From positions 744,001-808,000 of the forward strand of contig NZ_CP018346.1 in NCBI RefSeq assembly GCF_001989455.1: a stretch of DNA of 64,000 bases, in the 5' to 3' direction. Made by a program: the position numbers and the translations under genes. The notes beneath the pieces were generated by a model. It did not search any database. It saw only the letters and a program-made list of their open reading frames with translations, and had not been told where the DNA came from. Shown one piece after another: positions 45,733-55,181 of this stretch; the stretch's first letter is position 1, and each line of letters opens with the position of its first letter. Source of the stretch: Prochlorococcus sp. RS04. Its GTDB lineage: Bacteria; Cyanobacteriota; Cyanobacteriia; PCC-6307; Cyanobiaceae.

Positions 45733-47565
45733 TTATTCTTTTTTATTCCAAACTTTCAAAATTTCTCTAGCCATAGGCAGTGCATGTACTGATCCCCCAC
45801 CCGGAGTATTTTGTGCAAAAGCAACTACAAGTAATTCGCTATTTTCAGAGGGAGTAAAGCAAACGAACCAAGCGTGATCTAATCCACCTTCACCGTCTTC
45901 AGCAGTTCCAGTTTTACCTGAAACTGGAGGTAAATTTGAAACTCCATAATTAATTGATACTCCTGTGCCAGACTCTACTACTTTCTTGAGACCACTTCTT
46001 ATTAACTGAATATTTTTTGAATCAATATCCACTTTAATAGGTTTATTATCTGAAAGACTTTCTTCATCTTTTTTAACTAGATAAGGAGTAACTAGATAAC
46101 CTCCATTTGCAATTGCGGCATATGCTCTAGCTATTTGAATAGGGGTAACTTGTACAACAAATTGTCCAATAGACATACTCGCAATATCTTCTGGCACCCA
46201 AGGTGTTCTTCCTGGTTGTCCCCATCCTCTGCCTTCTTTAGCCCATTCACTACTAGCTACTAATCCTATATTTTCTTGTTCAGAAATTTCAATTCCAGAT
46301 AAAGAATTAAAACCAAGCTTTCGTGAGACCTTATGAATTTCATCAACTCCTACTCCATAACCTACTTGATAAAAAAATGTATTACTTGAAACTCTTAAAG
46401 CATCTTCATAACCTATTATCCCAAAGCCTAAATCATTATGCTCTCTAAAACATTGGCTACCATAAGTTATACATGGTTTCGTATCTAACATAGTTTCTCT
46501 AGGGAATTTGCCACTCTCTAAGCCAGCTAAAGCCGTCACAATTTTCCAAACACTTCCTGGATCATAAGCATTTAATGCTCTATTAAATAACGGTTTTTCA
46601 GGAGAATTAAAAAGTTTATTATATTCTTTCTCAGGTTTAAAATCCTTTGAAAAAAAATTTAAATCAAACGTAGGTTTACTTGCCATTGCTCTTATTGCAC
46701 CATCTCTTGGATCCATTACTATTATGGCTCCAGCTTTTTTATCTTTAAGAACTTCCTCAGCAACTAATTGCAAATTAAGGTCAATTGTTAGTTCAATATT
46801 ATTACCTTGTACTGAAGGTCTCATACCCAATGATCTTTGAAATTTTCCTAAAGAATTTACTTCAACGATTTCTCCACCCCATTCACCTCTTATTAAATCT
46901 TCGTAAACATATTCGATTCCAGTTCTACCGATTAAGTCATTTAATTTGTAACCATTCTTAGATAAGAATGTATATTCTGATTCAGTAATTGGCTGAGTAT
47001 AACCAATCACATGGGCAGCAAGAGATTTATAAGGATAATTTCTAATTAATTTGGTAGCTATTTCAAAACTAATTAAATTACCTTCATTCTCCTTAAATTT
47101 TATTAATTGATCTACATTTAAATCATCAAGAATAATTATTGAAAGTTTCTGATTTTTTAGACCATCAGCGTATTTTTTTTGAATTTCATTACTATCAATA
47201 TTTAACAAGTTAGAAATACTTGATTTATGTTTTTCCCAATTGTTTTTATTAACAGATTGAGGCTTTATTATTAAAGAATATTTAACTCTACTATCTGCTA
47301 AAACATAACCATTTTTATCTAGTATTTTTCCGCGTATTGGCTGTGAAGCAATAAGTCTGATCCTATTCTCATCAGACATCTTCTTAAAAGATTCATAATT
47401 TAAAAGTTGTAAAAAAATTAACCTAAATAAAATCAATAAAAATGATATGGAAGAAAAAATAAGTAAGACTAGTGGTTGTCTTTTTAATGAAATAAGTTTT
47501 TTATAAGGACTTGTTTTTATCAAAATATAAAAATTATTTAAATATAATTTTTTCCAATAAAGCAA
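45733..47565 (-). CDS. mrdA: Penicillin-binding protein 2 (class B transpeptidase)
   Basis: Up to 610 residues with one N-terminal membrane helix (about residues 33-53), a dimerisation domain, and a transpeptidase domain containing SVWK (SxxK), SSN (SxN) and KTGTAE (KTG box). Cross-links peptidoglycan, in the rod-shape/elongation branch. The start is unclear: TTG at 47565 would overlap the small gene upstream by 32 bases, while TTG at 47523 (MIKTSPYKKL) begins after it and still includes the membrane helix. No ATG is near. Confidence 0.9.
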   Translation of the reverse strand: MLYWKKLYLNNFYILIKTSPYKKLISLKRQPLVLLIFSSISFLLILFRLIFLQLLNYESFKKMSDENRIRLIASQPIRGKILDKNGYVLADSRVKYSLIIKPQSVNKNNWEKHKSSISNLLNIDSNEIQKKYADGLKNQKLSIIILDDLNVDQLIKFKENEGNLISFEIATKLIRNYPYKSLAAHVIGYTQPITESEYTFLSKNGYKLNDLIGRTGIEYVYEDLIRGEWGGEIVEVNSLGKFQRSLGMRPSVQGNNIELTIDLNLQLVAEEVLKDKKAGAIIVMDPRDGAIRAMASKPTFDLNFFSKDFKPEKEYNKLFNSPEKPLFNRALNAYDPGSVWKIVTALAGLESGKFPRETMLDTKPCITYGSQCFREHNDLGFGIIGYEDALRVSSNTFFYQVGYGVGVDEIHKVSRKLGFNSLSGIEISEQENIGLVASSEWAKEGRGWGQPGRTPWVPEDIASMSIGQFVVQVTPIQIARAYAAIANGGYLVTPYLVKKDEESLSDNKPIKVDIDSKNIQLIRSGLKKVVESGTGVSINYGVSNLPPVSGKTGTAEDGEGGLDHAWFVCFTPSENSELLVVAFAQNTPGGGSVHALPMAREILKVWNKKE

Positions 47566-47677
47566 TGTTTGATTTGATCTCTTTAAGTCTAGTAATTAAA
47601 TCTTTATAATCACTATCTTCATTTTTCAGATCTAACTCATCATTTTCAATATTAGTTGAATTCAAATTTTCACTCAT
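47534..47677 (-). CDS. Small acidic helical protein, 47 residues
   Basis: ATG to TAA, rich in Glu, Asp, Asn and Lys, ending in a likely amphipathic helix (DLITRLKEIKSNIALLEKI). It lies directly upstream of mrdA in the same direction, overlapping its most distal start. I do not recognise it; a soluble, possibly coiled-coil peptide. That it is expressed is inferred from its position and lack of alternatives in the gap. Confidence 0.45.
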   Translation of the reverse strand: MSENLNSTNIENDELDLKNEDSDYKDLITRLKEIKSNIALLEKIIFK

Positions 47678-47785
47678 AAAACTTATGCTTTTTTTAAGCA
47701 ATTATTCTATTTAGTATAATCTTAAATAAGAAATTTATTTTCAAAATTATATTAACTCATATACTTAAAAAATATCAAAAACAAA

Positions 47786-48394
47786 TTAATTTAATTGATC
47801 TATATTTTGTTCAAAATAAGGATTACAACTATTCTTTGATATCCCTAAAGACCATCCAATAAATGAAGAAATAAATATTGTAACGATTAACGGCAAAATT
47901 GCTTGTTGAGTATTTACAAGGCTAAACCATTCCCTCCAACTACTAAAAAATCTTTCTCTTTGAAATTTTCTTTTTTCATTTTCTAATAATCTCGCTTTTT
48001 TGGCGAAAGATTTTGTCACCCACTTTTCAAAAGGAATCTTTTTTATAATCGCCATTTTTCTCTCCACTTCTAATAATTGTCCAGAACTAAGCTGAGGATG
48101 AAATGTACTTATCAATTCAAGAGTTTTTAAAAACATCTCAACAGTTGCATCTTTTATAAGCTTTTGCTCATGGCTTAAATCAGCCCACTCTATTTCTGGA
48201 TAAAAACGGTTTCTGTTTGGTGAAATTTGATCCTCTGACATTTGACCAGGTTCTCTTAGCCATCTATTAGTATTTTCGTCAAATCTCCGCCAATATAAAA
48301 AAGGATTAATAAAAATTGTTTTACCAGATACTTTTACTACATCTTGTTGAAGATGATTAGTTATCTTTCTTTCAGAATTTTTCGATTTTATCAA
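47786..48394 (-). CDS. Hypothetical protein with C-terminal membrane helix
   Basis: A 202-residue protein I do not recognise. The N-terminal part has an unusual aromatic/charged segment (NPFLYWRRFDENTNRWLREPG); the middle is helical and basic with many Lys/Arg; one membrane helix lies near residues 166-187 (ILPLIVTIFISSFIGWSLGI) followed by a short tail with one Cys. It is likely an inner-membrane or thylakoid-anchored protein with its bulk in the cytoplasm. Same direction as the nuclease and guaA. Confidence 0.7.
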   Translation of the reverse strand: MIKSKNSERKITNHLQQDVVKVSGKTIFINPFLYWRRFDENTNRWLREPGQMSEDQISPNRNRFYPEIEWADLSHEQKLIKDATVEMFLKTLELISTFHPQLSSGQLLEVERKMAIIKKIPFEKWVTKSFAKKARLLENEKRKFQRERFFSSWREWFSLVNTQQAILPLIVTIFISSFIGWSLGISKNSCNPYFEQNIDQLN

Positions 48395-48476
48395 AAGTCA
48401 AAATTAATAATCTAATTAAAGATTATCTTTTATTCATTATTTTTCCAGAAATATGAAAAAAATTATCCTATAAATA

Positions 48477-49190
48477 CTAAGTTGTCGATAATTGCCAACG
48501 CTTCTTTAAATAATTACAGTATTCACAATTTAAGGAAGGTTTTGGAAAAACATCAGAACGTAATAAATTAACCGCATCAATTATCTTATTTTCTACCCAT
48601 GCAGTAGAACAATCTAATTTAATAAGATGTACGTCAAAATTTAATTGGTTATTAAATAATTTTTCATTTTTCTTTCCATTGAAATATAAAAGATAAGCTT
48701 CTTTTGCTACTTGAAAACCGTTTTTTTTAAATAGCCACTGATACATTTCTAATTGTCTCTTATAAGCTTTTGCATATTCGTATTTATTAAAAGTCTCAGA
48801 CCAATCAAAATTATTTCTAGATGTTGCTTTTACATCAACGATAATAAGATCACCATTTTTTTTTTGCCAAATATCATCCACAGCTCCACCAAAATCATAG
48901 TTATGTTCAACTGACATATATCTTATTCCTTGGAAATTACTCCTCCAACGTTCTAAATCTTTGTGTTGGAAAGGCACAGCATCAATTCCATATTCAATAA
49001 ATAAAGGATGAGGCTCCTGAATTTTTCTATAATAATCAAATTCATTTTTACATAAATTATCTACAGCTATATTTAAGGTAAATGGTAACGATGGCGGTTT
49101 TATTTGATATTTTTTGTCCAATACGCAACATCTTGGACAACTAAGATATTTCTCAACTGTAGATCGACTTAGTTTAATAATATCGGACAT
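48477..49190 (-). CDS. PD-(D/E)XK superfamily nuclease, Cas4/RecB-like
   Basis: A 237-residue protein. The core is GGAVDDIWQ followed by IIVDVKATS, the G-x-V-D ... D-x-K pattern of RecB/Cas4-type nucleases, then QLEMYQWLF (the QxxxY helix of this family). Cysteines lie at both ends: YLSCPRCCVLD near residue 20 and CEYCNYL near residue 225, suggesting an Fe-S or zinc-stabilised fold as in Cas4 and AddB. There is no cas gene or CRISPR array in the window. It lies 72 bases downstream of guaA. Confidence 0.75.
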   Translation of the reverse strand: MSDIIKLSRSTVEKYLSCPRCCVLDKKYQIKPPSLPFTLNIAVDNLCKNEFDYYRKIQEPHPLFIEYGIDAVPFQHKDLERWRSNFQGIRYMSVEHNYDFGGAVDDIWQKKNGDLIIVDVKATSRNNFDWSETFNKYEYAKAYKRQLEMYQWLFKKNGFQVAKEAYLLYFNGKKNEKLFNNQLNFDVHLIKLDCSTAWVENKIIDAVNLLRSDVFPKPSLNCEYCNYLKKRWQLSTT

Positions 49191-49262
49191 TCCATTTTAT
49201 AAATCACTTAAAAATTTCTTACTTAAATAAAAAACTTTAAATTTTTTTAAGAATTTGAAGAC

Positions 49263-50849
49263 TTACTCCCACTCAATAGTTCCAGGAGGTTTGCTTGTTA
49301 TATCATAAACAACTCTATTGACTGAATCAACTTCGTTTACGATTCTATTTGCTATCCTCTCCAAAATCTTAAAAGGAATTTTTGACCAATCCGCTGTCAT
49401 GCCATCCTCACTTGATACACAACGTAAAACTATTGGCCATGCATAAGTCCTTTTATCTCCCATCACTCCAACAGTTTTAACAGGTAGCAATACTGCAAAA
49501 GCTTGCCAAATATCATTGTAAAGATCTGCTTTTTTAATTTCATCTCTTACTATCCAGTCTGCATCTCTTAAACAATCAAGTTTTTCATTGTTAACCTCTC
49601 CCAAAATTCTTATAGCTAATCCAGGGCCTGGGAATGGATGTCTTTTAATAATTTCATCCGGCAAACCTAAAGCAGCTCCCACTTTTCGTACTTCATCCTT
49701 AAAAAGTTTTCTTAATGGCTCAACCAATTTAAATTGTAAATCTTTTGGCAATCCACCAACGTTATGATGACTTTTTATTTTTACAGCTATTCTTTCACCA
49801 GTCTTAGGATCAATATTAGTACCAGCACTTTCAATAACATCTGGATAAAGTGTACCTTGAGCTAAATACTGAAAAGGCCCCAATCTATTGCTTTCTTCCT
49901 CGAATACTCTGATAAATTCTTCACCTATAATTTTTCTTTTTTGTTCTGGATCAGTAATACCTTTTAATTTGGTAATAAACCTTTCCCTTGCATTAATATA
50001 TTCAACTTTTATGTGAAATTTCTTATCAAAAAAATTCATTAAAAATTCTGGTTCACCTTTTCTCATGAAACCTTGGTCTATAAACATGCATGTAAGCTGA
50101 TTTCCAATAGCTTTATTGAGAAGAAAAGCAAGAGTTGAGGAATCAACTCCTCCAGATAAGGCAAGCAATACTTTTTTATTGCCAACTTGCTCTCTTATTC
50201 TGGGAATAGTTTCCTCTATATAAGTTTCTGTTGTCCAATCAGCCGCACAACAAGAAATTTTATAAACAAAATTTTTAATTACCGTCATCCCAAACTCTGA
50301 ATGAATAACTTCAGGATGAAATTGTACGCCAAATAATTTCTTAAAGTCATTTGAAATTGCTGCATGTAGTGTGTTCTCGGTATGAGCAATTTTATTAAAT
50401 CCATCAGGCAAACAATTAATAGAGTCGCCATGACTCATCCACATAATAGATTTATCTTCTACATCAGAAAGGAGATCAGATTCTTTGTCAATACTTATTG
50501 GTGCTCTACCATATTCAGCTCTTTTGGTTGCTGAAATAACAGATCCGCCGAGTTCTTTGACCATTAATTGCATTCCATAGCATATGCCAAGAATAGGAAT
50601 TCCTAAATTAAAAATTTTTTCATCGCACTTAGGAGCATTTTGTTCATATACAGAATTTGGGCCTCCACTCAAAATAATCCCTTTAGGGTTAATATTTTTA
50701 ATTTCCTCAATTGAAATGTAATTACTAACTACAAGAGAAAAAACATTAGTTTCTCTAATTCTTCTTGCAATCAATTCAGAATATTGAGATCCGAAATCCA
50801 AAATTAATATTGAAGGATCTCGTTCTTTTTTTAAAGTTATTTGACTCAT
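49263..50849 (-). CDS. guaA: GMP synthase (glutamine-hydrolysing)
   Basis: A 528-residue enzyme, full length: an N-terminal class I amidotransferase with catalytic Cys90 in GICYGMQLM and the VQFHPEV histidine/glutamate; an ATP pyrophosphatase domain with LSGGVDSS; and the C-terminal dimerisation domain ending TIEWE. It converts XMP to GMP. The ATG at 50849 fits the family N-terminus. Confidence 0.97.
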   Translation of the reverse strand: MSQITLKKERDPSILILDFGSQYSELIARRIRETNVFSLVVSNYISIEEIKNINPKGIILSGGPNSVYEQNAPKCDEKIFNLGIPILGICYGMQLMVKELGGSVISATKRAEYGRAPISIDKESDLLSDVEDKSIMWMSHGDSINCLPDGFNKIAHTENTLHAAISNDFKKLFGVQFHPEVIHSEFGMTVIKNFVYKISCCAADWTTETYIEETIPRIREQVGNKKVLLALSGGVDSSTLAFLLNKAIGNQLTCMFIDQGFMRKGEPEFLMNFFDKKFHIKVEYINARERFITKLKGITDPEQKRKIIGEEFIRVFEEESNRLGPFQYLAQGTLYPDVIESAGTNIDPKTGERIAVKIKSHHNVGGLPKDLQFKLVEPLRKLFKDEVRKVGAALGLPDEIIKRHPFPGPGLAIRILGEVNNEKLDCLRDADWIVRDEIKKADLYNDIWQAFAVLLPVKTVGVMGDKRTYAWPIVLRCVSSEDGMTADWSKIPFKILERIANRIVNEVDSVNRVVYDITSKPPGTIEWE

Positions 50850-50903
50850 GTATAAAAGTTAACTCAATTTATTTACAAAAGCATAATGAATTTCAAATTA
50901 CTC

Positions 50904-52016
50904 TCATTGAAAATAAGAAATATAATTATTGCCGTTAATTCCAGCCCACCTAATTTTCCTTTTTCTATCAAAAATGATTGATGCGATTTCCATATCGGTT
51001 CTTACATACCTATTAACATAAGTAAAAGAACGCTTTTCGATCGTATTTGATAAATTCTTGAATAATTTATCAGCTAAAGATTTATTAAATCTCTCAAGAA
51101 TTTGTAATGCATTCTCAAGATTATCTAACTGAGATAATTCAACTATTATTTCAGGTGGTAGCTTTTCTTGAACAGCTAAATAAATAAGAATCTCAATTCT
51201 TGCATCAGCCAAATGATTATGCGTATGAAAAATACCGCCTGCTAATTTAATTAATTTCCCATGATAACCAAAAAGAATAACAGTTTTAACTTTTTTTATT
51301 GCAGCATCAACTAATAATGGTCCTATCCAATTTCCAATTTTGATAATTGGCAAATTAACATTATAACTTTTAGCCAAATTTAACCCATTTTCACCAATAA
51401 CAAATATCACTTCCCCTGCAAAATCATTTTGAATTAACTTTGCTAGATTATTTTTAGCCTCTTCTAATTGATCAGGTGAAGCACTCGAATAAGTCTCAGC
51501 AGAAGTACCAATAATAGATAATCCATCAACAATACCAAATGACTTATTACTAGTTCTTTCTGCTAAAAACAACCCATTTGGGAAAATAATTTCTAAATTT
51601 AAATTAAAGCCGGCAGGAATACTATCTAACAAATTTTCAAATAAAACTTCTTTGGCAAAATTAGAAATGCATATCTCTGATGTATCTTCTTTTATGCCTA
51701 CACCAGATCCTGCAATAATATTTATTGGAATTTTTTGAACTGGATTACTAAAAGAAATTTTTTCTAAAGAGGCTATTGTCCATATCTCTAAGTTTTGTGT
51801 AATGTCAAGATCTAAGCCTGACTTTGCAAAGGTAATTCCTAATGCATGTGAGTCATCTTTAAGTAATCCAACAGAATGAATCTCGATTTTTATTTCTTTT
51901 TTTTCATTAGGAATTTTTATTAGTTCATAATTCTTAAATGGTAACCCTACTAGTTTATTTAATGCTGACCTAGCAGCTCCAGCAACCCACAAAGGTAAAG
52001 AAAATCCTTTTTTCAA
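50904..52016 (-). CDS. cbiD: Cobalt-precorrin-5B (C1)-methyltransferase CbiD
   Basis: A 370-residue CbiD protein: GVGIKEDTSEICISNFAKE (key residues IAGSGVGI), GTSAETYSSAS and GKLIKLAGGIFHTHNHLADAR are family segments. It is an enzyme of the corrin ring pathway that picocyanobacteria use to make pseudocobalamin. It precedes guaA on the same strand, 54 bases away. No other cobalamin gene is in the window, so the pathway genes are scattered. Confidence 0.9.
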   Translation of the reverse strand: MKKGFSLPLWVAGAARSALNKLVGLPFKNYELIKIPNEKKEIKIEIHSVGLLKDDSHALGITFAKSGLDLDITQNLEIWTIASLEKISFSNPVQKIPINIIAGSGVGIKEDTSEICISNFAKEVLFENLLDSIPAGFNLNLEIIFPNGLFLAERTSNKSFGIVDGLSIIGTSAETYSSASPDQLEEAKNNLAKLIQNDFAGEVIFVIGENGLNLAKSYNVNLPIIKIGNWIGPLLVDAAIKKVKTVILFGYHGKLIKLAGGIFHTHNHLADARIEILIYLAVQEKLPPEIIVELSQLDNLENALQILERFNKSLADKLFKNLSNTIEKRSFTYVNRYVRTDMEIASIIFDRKRKIRWAGINGNNYISYFQ

Positions 52017-52076
52017 ATCAAGTAATTGAAAAATATATAATGAGAACTAATCTAAGAATGACCTATTTAATAAAAA

Positions 52077-53240
52077 GTGGCCATACAACAAAAATTATCA
52101 TTGATGATTCCTGGACCCACACCAGTTCCAGAAAAAGTTTTACAAGCATTAAGTAAGCATCCAATAGGCCATCGCAGTAAAGAATTTCAAGATCTCGTAG
52201 AGAGCACAACAAAAAATTTACAGTGGCTTCATCAAACTCAAAATGATGTTCTAACAATCACTGGTAGTGGGACTGCCGCAATGGAAGCTGGAATAATAAA
52301 TACCTTAAGTAAAGGAGATAAAGTCATTTGTGGAGAAAATGGAAAATTTGGCGAAAGATGGGTAAAAGTTGCAAAAGTATTTGGTCTGGAAGTAATAAAA
52401 ATTGATTCCGAATGGGGCACGCCACTTGATCCAGAAGAATTCAAAAAGGTATTAGAAGAAGATAACCAAAAAGAAATAAAGGCGGTTATTTTGACTCATT
52501 CTGAAACATCAACAGGTGTAATTAATGATTTAGAAACCATTAGTTCATATATTCGCGCCCACAACACAGCTTTATCAATTGTTGACTGCGTTACAAGTCT
52601 TGGAGCTTGCAATGTACCAGTAGATGAATGGGAATTAGATATCGTTGCTTCAGGATCACAAAAGGGATATATGATACCTCCAGGGCTTAGCTTTATAGCA
52701 ATGAGCCAAAAAGCATGGGAAGCTGCAGAAAAATCTAATTTACCAAAATTTTATTTAAATTTAAAATCCTACAGAAAAAGTCTTTTAACTAACAGTAATC
52801 CATATACCCCAGCAGTTAATTTAGTTTTTGCTTTAGATGAAGCTTTAAAGATGATGAGAGAAGAAGGGTTAGATAATATTTTCCAAAGACACAATAAACA
52901 CAAATTAGCAATGAGCAATGCAGTAAAAGCTTTAAATCTAAAATTATTTGCTGATGAAAAATATTTAAGTCCGTCAATTACTGCGATAAAAACTGAAGGG
53001 ATTGATGCTGAAGAATTTAGAAAAACAATAAAGAATAATTTTGATATTTTACTTGCAGGTGGTCAAGATCATCTGAAGGGGAAAATATTCAGAGTTGGAC
53101 ATCTAGGTTATGTAAACGATAGAGATATTATTACGGTAGTTTCAGCTATGAGTAATACACTTCTCAAGCTCGGTAAAATTTCAGCTCAACAAGCTGGTGA
53201 AGCATTAGTTATGGCATCAAAATATTTAAAGGGAAATTAA
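52077..53240 (+). CDS. Class V aminotransferase, serine/alanine-glyoxylate type
   Basis: A 387-residue PLP enzyme. The PLP lysine is Lys196 in ASGSQKGYMIPPG; IPGPTPVPEKV at the start and TGSGTAAMEAG are typical of the alanine/serine-glyoxylate aminotransferase subfamily, in cyanobacteria often labelled soluble hydrogenase small subunit. A role in photorespiratory glyoxylate handling is likely. The GTG start at 52077 lies 60 bases from the divergent cbiD. Confidence 0.9.
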   Translation: MAIQQKLSLMIPGPTPVPEKVLQALSKHPIGHRSKEFQDLVESTTKNLQWLHQTQNDVLTITGSGTAAMEAGIINTLSKGDKVICGENGKFGERWVKVAKVFGLEVIKIDSEWGTPLDPEEFKKVLEEDNQKEIKAVILTHSETSTGVINDLETISSYIRAHNTALSIVDCVTSLGACNVPVDEWELDIVASGSQKGYMIPPGLSFIAMSQKAWEAAEKSNLPKFYLNLKSYRKSLLTNSNPYTPAVNLVFALDEALKMMREEGLDNIFQRHNKHKLAMSNAVKALNLKLFADEKYLSPSITAIKTEGIDAEEFRKTIKNNFDILLAGGQDHLKGKIFRVGHLGYVNDRDIITVVSAMSNTLLKLGKISAQQAGEALVMASKYLKGN

Positions 53241-53241
53241 G

Positions 53242-53439
53242 TTAAGTACCTGGCTCTTCAACATTTCCACCTAATTCAACAATCTTTTTTCTTAGAACGA
53301 TTGATTTTTTTTCATCACCGTTAGTTTGAGCTATTGCAAGGGCAAACTCTAATTTTTCTAGCTGGTGGCCAGACTCAAGAAAAGATAATTTTTTCTTTAC
53401 GCGGTTTTTATTATCTTTGTATGAAATTTGTGAAGACAT
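53242..53439 (-). CDS. Small conserved-looking helical protein
   Basis: A 65-residue soluble protein, helical and charged, with the pattern LEKLEFALAIAQTNGDEKKSIVLRKKIVELGG and a C-terminal GNVEEPGT (I shorten the rest). I recognise this only as the kind of small hypothetical widespread in marine cyanobacteria; the function is unknown. It abuts the aminotransferase end to end (convergent). Confidence 0.65.
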   Translation of the reverse strand: MSSQISYKDNKNRVKKKLSFLESGHQLEKLEFALAIAQTNGDEKKSIVLRKKIVELGGNVEEPGT

Positions 53440-53572
53440 AAAAATTCATGCTTTAATTAATATTATGCCAACAAAAGGGGACATTACGAGAGGAAACCAA
53501 AAATATTATTTGACTATAAACTTAAACAAAAAAAAATTTTTCTAATATTATGTTCAAACATCCTAGAAATTT

Positions 53573-54085
53573 ATGCCTAACATAAATCTTATCTACTATC
53601 TTTTTGCAGGTTGCATTTTTGGAGTTTTAGCTCTAAAAACAGGAATTCCTGCGGCTCCTCTAGCAGGCGCTTTAATAGGCGCAAGCATACTAAGCATAAG
53701 TGGCAAAGTCGAAATTGCAGAGTGGCCAATCGGAACAAGAACAATTTTAGAAATCGGAATTGGAACAGTCATTGGTACATCACTAACAAAAGACTCCTTA
53801 GTTGATATTCAAAGTTTATGGAGGCCAGCTATATTAATAACTTTTACTTTAGTTATTACTGGATTAGCAATTGGATTATGGACAAGCAGATTACTTAATA
53901 TAGATATTATTACAACAATTCTAGGAGCTGCACCTGGAGGAATTAGCGGAATGAGTCTTGTAGGTTCAGAGTATGGAGTAGGACCTGCGGTAGCAACTTT
54001 ACACGCTGTAAGATTGATTACTGTACTCTTAATTCTTCCTTTAGTTGTAAAATGCTTGAATATATTTGGAGTGATTAAATCTTAA
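53573..54085 (+). CDS. AbrB-type (COG3180) membrane protein, single half-length unit
   Basis: A 170-residue protein with about four to five membrane helices and the C-terminal family motif GAAPGGISGMSLVG followed by GVGPAVATLHAVRL. Family members usually carry two copies of this roughly 160-residue unit (about 350 residues); this gene has only one, with a normal start and stop. The family is often misnamed ammonia monooxygenase; transport is suspected but unproven. The ATG at 53573 begins immediately before the first helix. Confidence 0.82.
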   Translation: MPNINLIYYLFAGCIFGVLALKTGIPAAPLAGALIGASILSISGKVEIAEWPIGTRTILEIGIGTVIGTSLTKDSLVDIQSLWRPAILITFTLVITGLAIGLWTSRLLNIDIITTILGAAPGGISGMSLVGSEYGVGPAVATLHAVRLITVLLILPLVVKCLNIFGVIKS

Positions 54086-54140
54086 ATTTCTATAGACATA
54101 TTCACAATAAAAGATATTTTTAAATAGAGGTAAAAGCATA

Positions 54141-54605
54141 ATGCAAAGATTAAAGAAGAAAAAACTAATACCATTAGCGTTTGCAGTTTTCGCTCCTCTA
54201 ACGCTTAATACACCAAAAGTAAATGCAAGTGCATTTGGAGCAGAAATTTTTTGTACAATGAGAGACGGCGGAAATGACCATGAAAGTAGTTGGGATGCAG
54301 CTTATACTTACATAAAAAAACAAAAGGGGGGACTTTTCAAAGTTTCACCAAAAAATGCCGCAGCTCAAATTACTGAAACAGTTATAAGAGAAAGAGAAAA
54401 ATTTAGTTATTGCATTGAATATTTAGATAATCTTCATCCAAATAGAAAACTAATACGAGATTTAGAGAAAGAAGAAAAAAGAAAAGAAAAAGAAGCAAAA
54501 GATAGAGAAAATAAAAGAAAAAGATTAGAAAAAGAATTAGAAGAAGCTAATGAAGAAATTTCGGAAGAATTTTCAGATGAAACACTTGATAGATATAGTT
54601 ATTAA
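54141..54605 (+). CDS. Exported protein with charged coiled-coil tail
   Basis: A 154-residue protein. Residues 1-30 are a signal peptide (basic MQRLKKKK, hydrophobic core, then NASA as a likely cleavage site before FGAE). The mature part has a small folded section with two cysteines (IFCTMRDGGND and FSYCIEYLDN), then a Glu/Lys/Arg-rich helix (about 105-150) likely to form a single alpha-helix or coiled coil. Family unknown to me. Predicted periplasmic or lumenal. An AGGTAAAAGC purine-rich stretch precedes the ATG. Confidence 0.7.
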   Translation: MQRLKKKKLIPLAFAVFAPLTLNTPKVNASAFGAEIFCTMRDGGNDHESSWDAAYTYIKKQKGGLFKVSPKNAAAQITETVIREREKFSYCIEYLDNLHPNRKLIRDLEKEEKRKEKEAKDRENKRKRLEKELEEANEEISEEFSDETLDRYSY

Positions 54606-54779
54606 CTTTAGATATTGATAATAGTTAAAGGTTCCAAAAGATAGAAATTTTTTATAAATACTATTGTGTATCTAAAAACACTAAATCATTTTTTTACTGA
54701 GAAATTTAGGCTAAAAAGCATAAATAAATGTTGACTTTTAATATATTCAAGCGATTATTTACTTAACTAAATATTCTGA

Positions 54780-55181
54780 ATGCATATTAATGATGCGGTG
54801 TTTTTAGAGGATTTATGTCCTAAGTTCAGACTTAGACAATGGCGAAAATCTATTCATAAGTTTACTGGAAAAAGTTGTATATATTGCGGAAAACCATCTG
54901 AATCTATTGACCATGTAATACCACGTAGCCAAGGAGGATTAAGTAAAACAGAAAACTGCGTCCCTGCATGTCTTTCATGTAATGGAGATAAATCAGATGA
55001 AAATGCTTTGTATTGGTATAGACGGCAAAAATTTTACGATCCCCGAAGAGCAATGGCTATAAGAGCTTGGTTAGAAGGGGATTTAAGATTAGCTATTAGA
55101 TTACTTCAATGGGCCAATCCTAATTTTAAGGTTAAAAATGAAAATTTAACAAAAGATGAATCAGAATATAAAGCAGCTTGA
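54780..55181 (+). CDS. HNH endonuclease family protein
   Basis: A 133-residue protein with an HNH fold: zinc cysteines CIYC (33-36) and CLSC (64-67), catalytic His45 in SIDHVIPRSQGG, and N68-G-D-K. This form (PRSQGGLS, ENCVPAC) is common in cyanobacterial free-standing HNH proteins, which are not linked to introns. Whether it cuts DNA in defence, repair or recombination is unknown. No intron, phage or methylase is next to it. The gene is preceded by a 174-base AT-rich gap in which I see no other gene. Confidence 0.88.
   Translation: MHINDAVFLEDLCPKFRLRQWRKSIHKFTGKSCIYCGKPSESIDHVIPRSQGGLSKTENCVPACLSCNGDKSDENALYWYRRQKFYDPRRAMAIRAWLEGDLRLAIRLLQWANPNFKVKNENLTKDESEYKAA

Noticed and set aside
52063-52444. 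Minus-strand frames opposite the aminotransferase start
   Set aside because: Antisense shadows of a recognised PLP enzyme.
53611-53805. Asn/Arg-rich 64-residue frame inside the AbrB-type gene
   Set aside because: A frame shadow of a membrane protein gene; composition reflects the real gene's codons.
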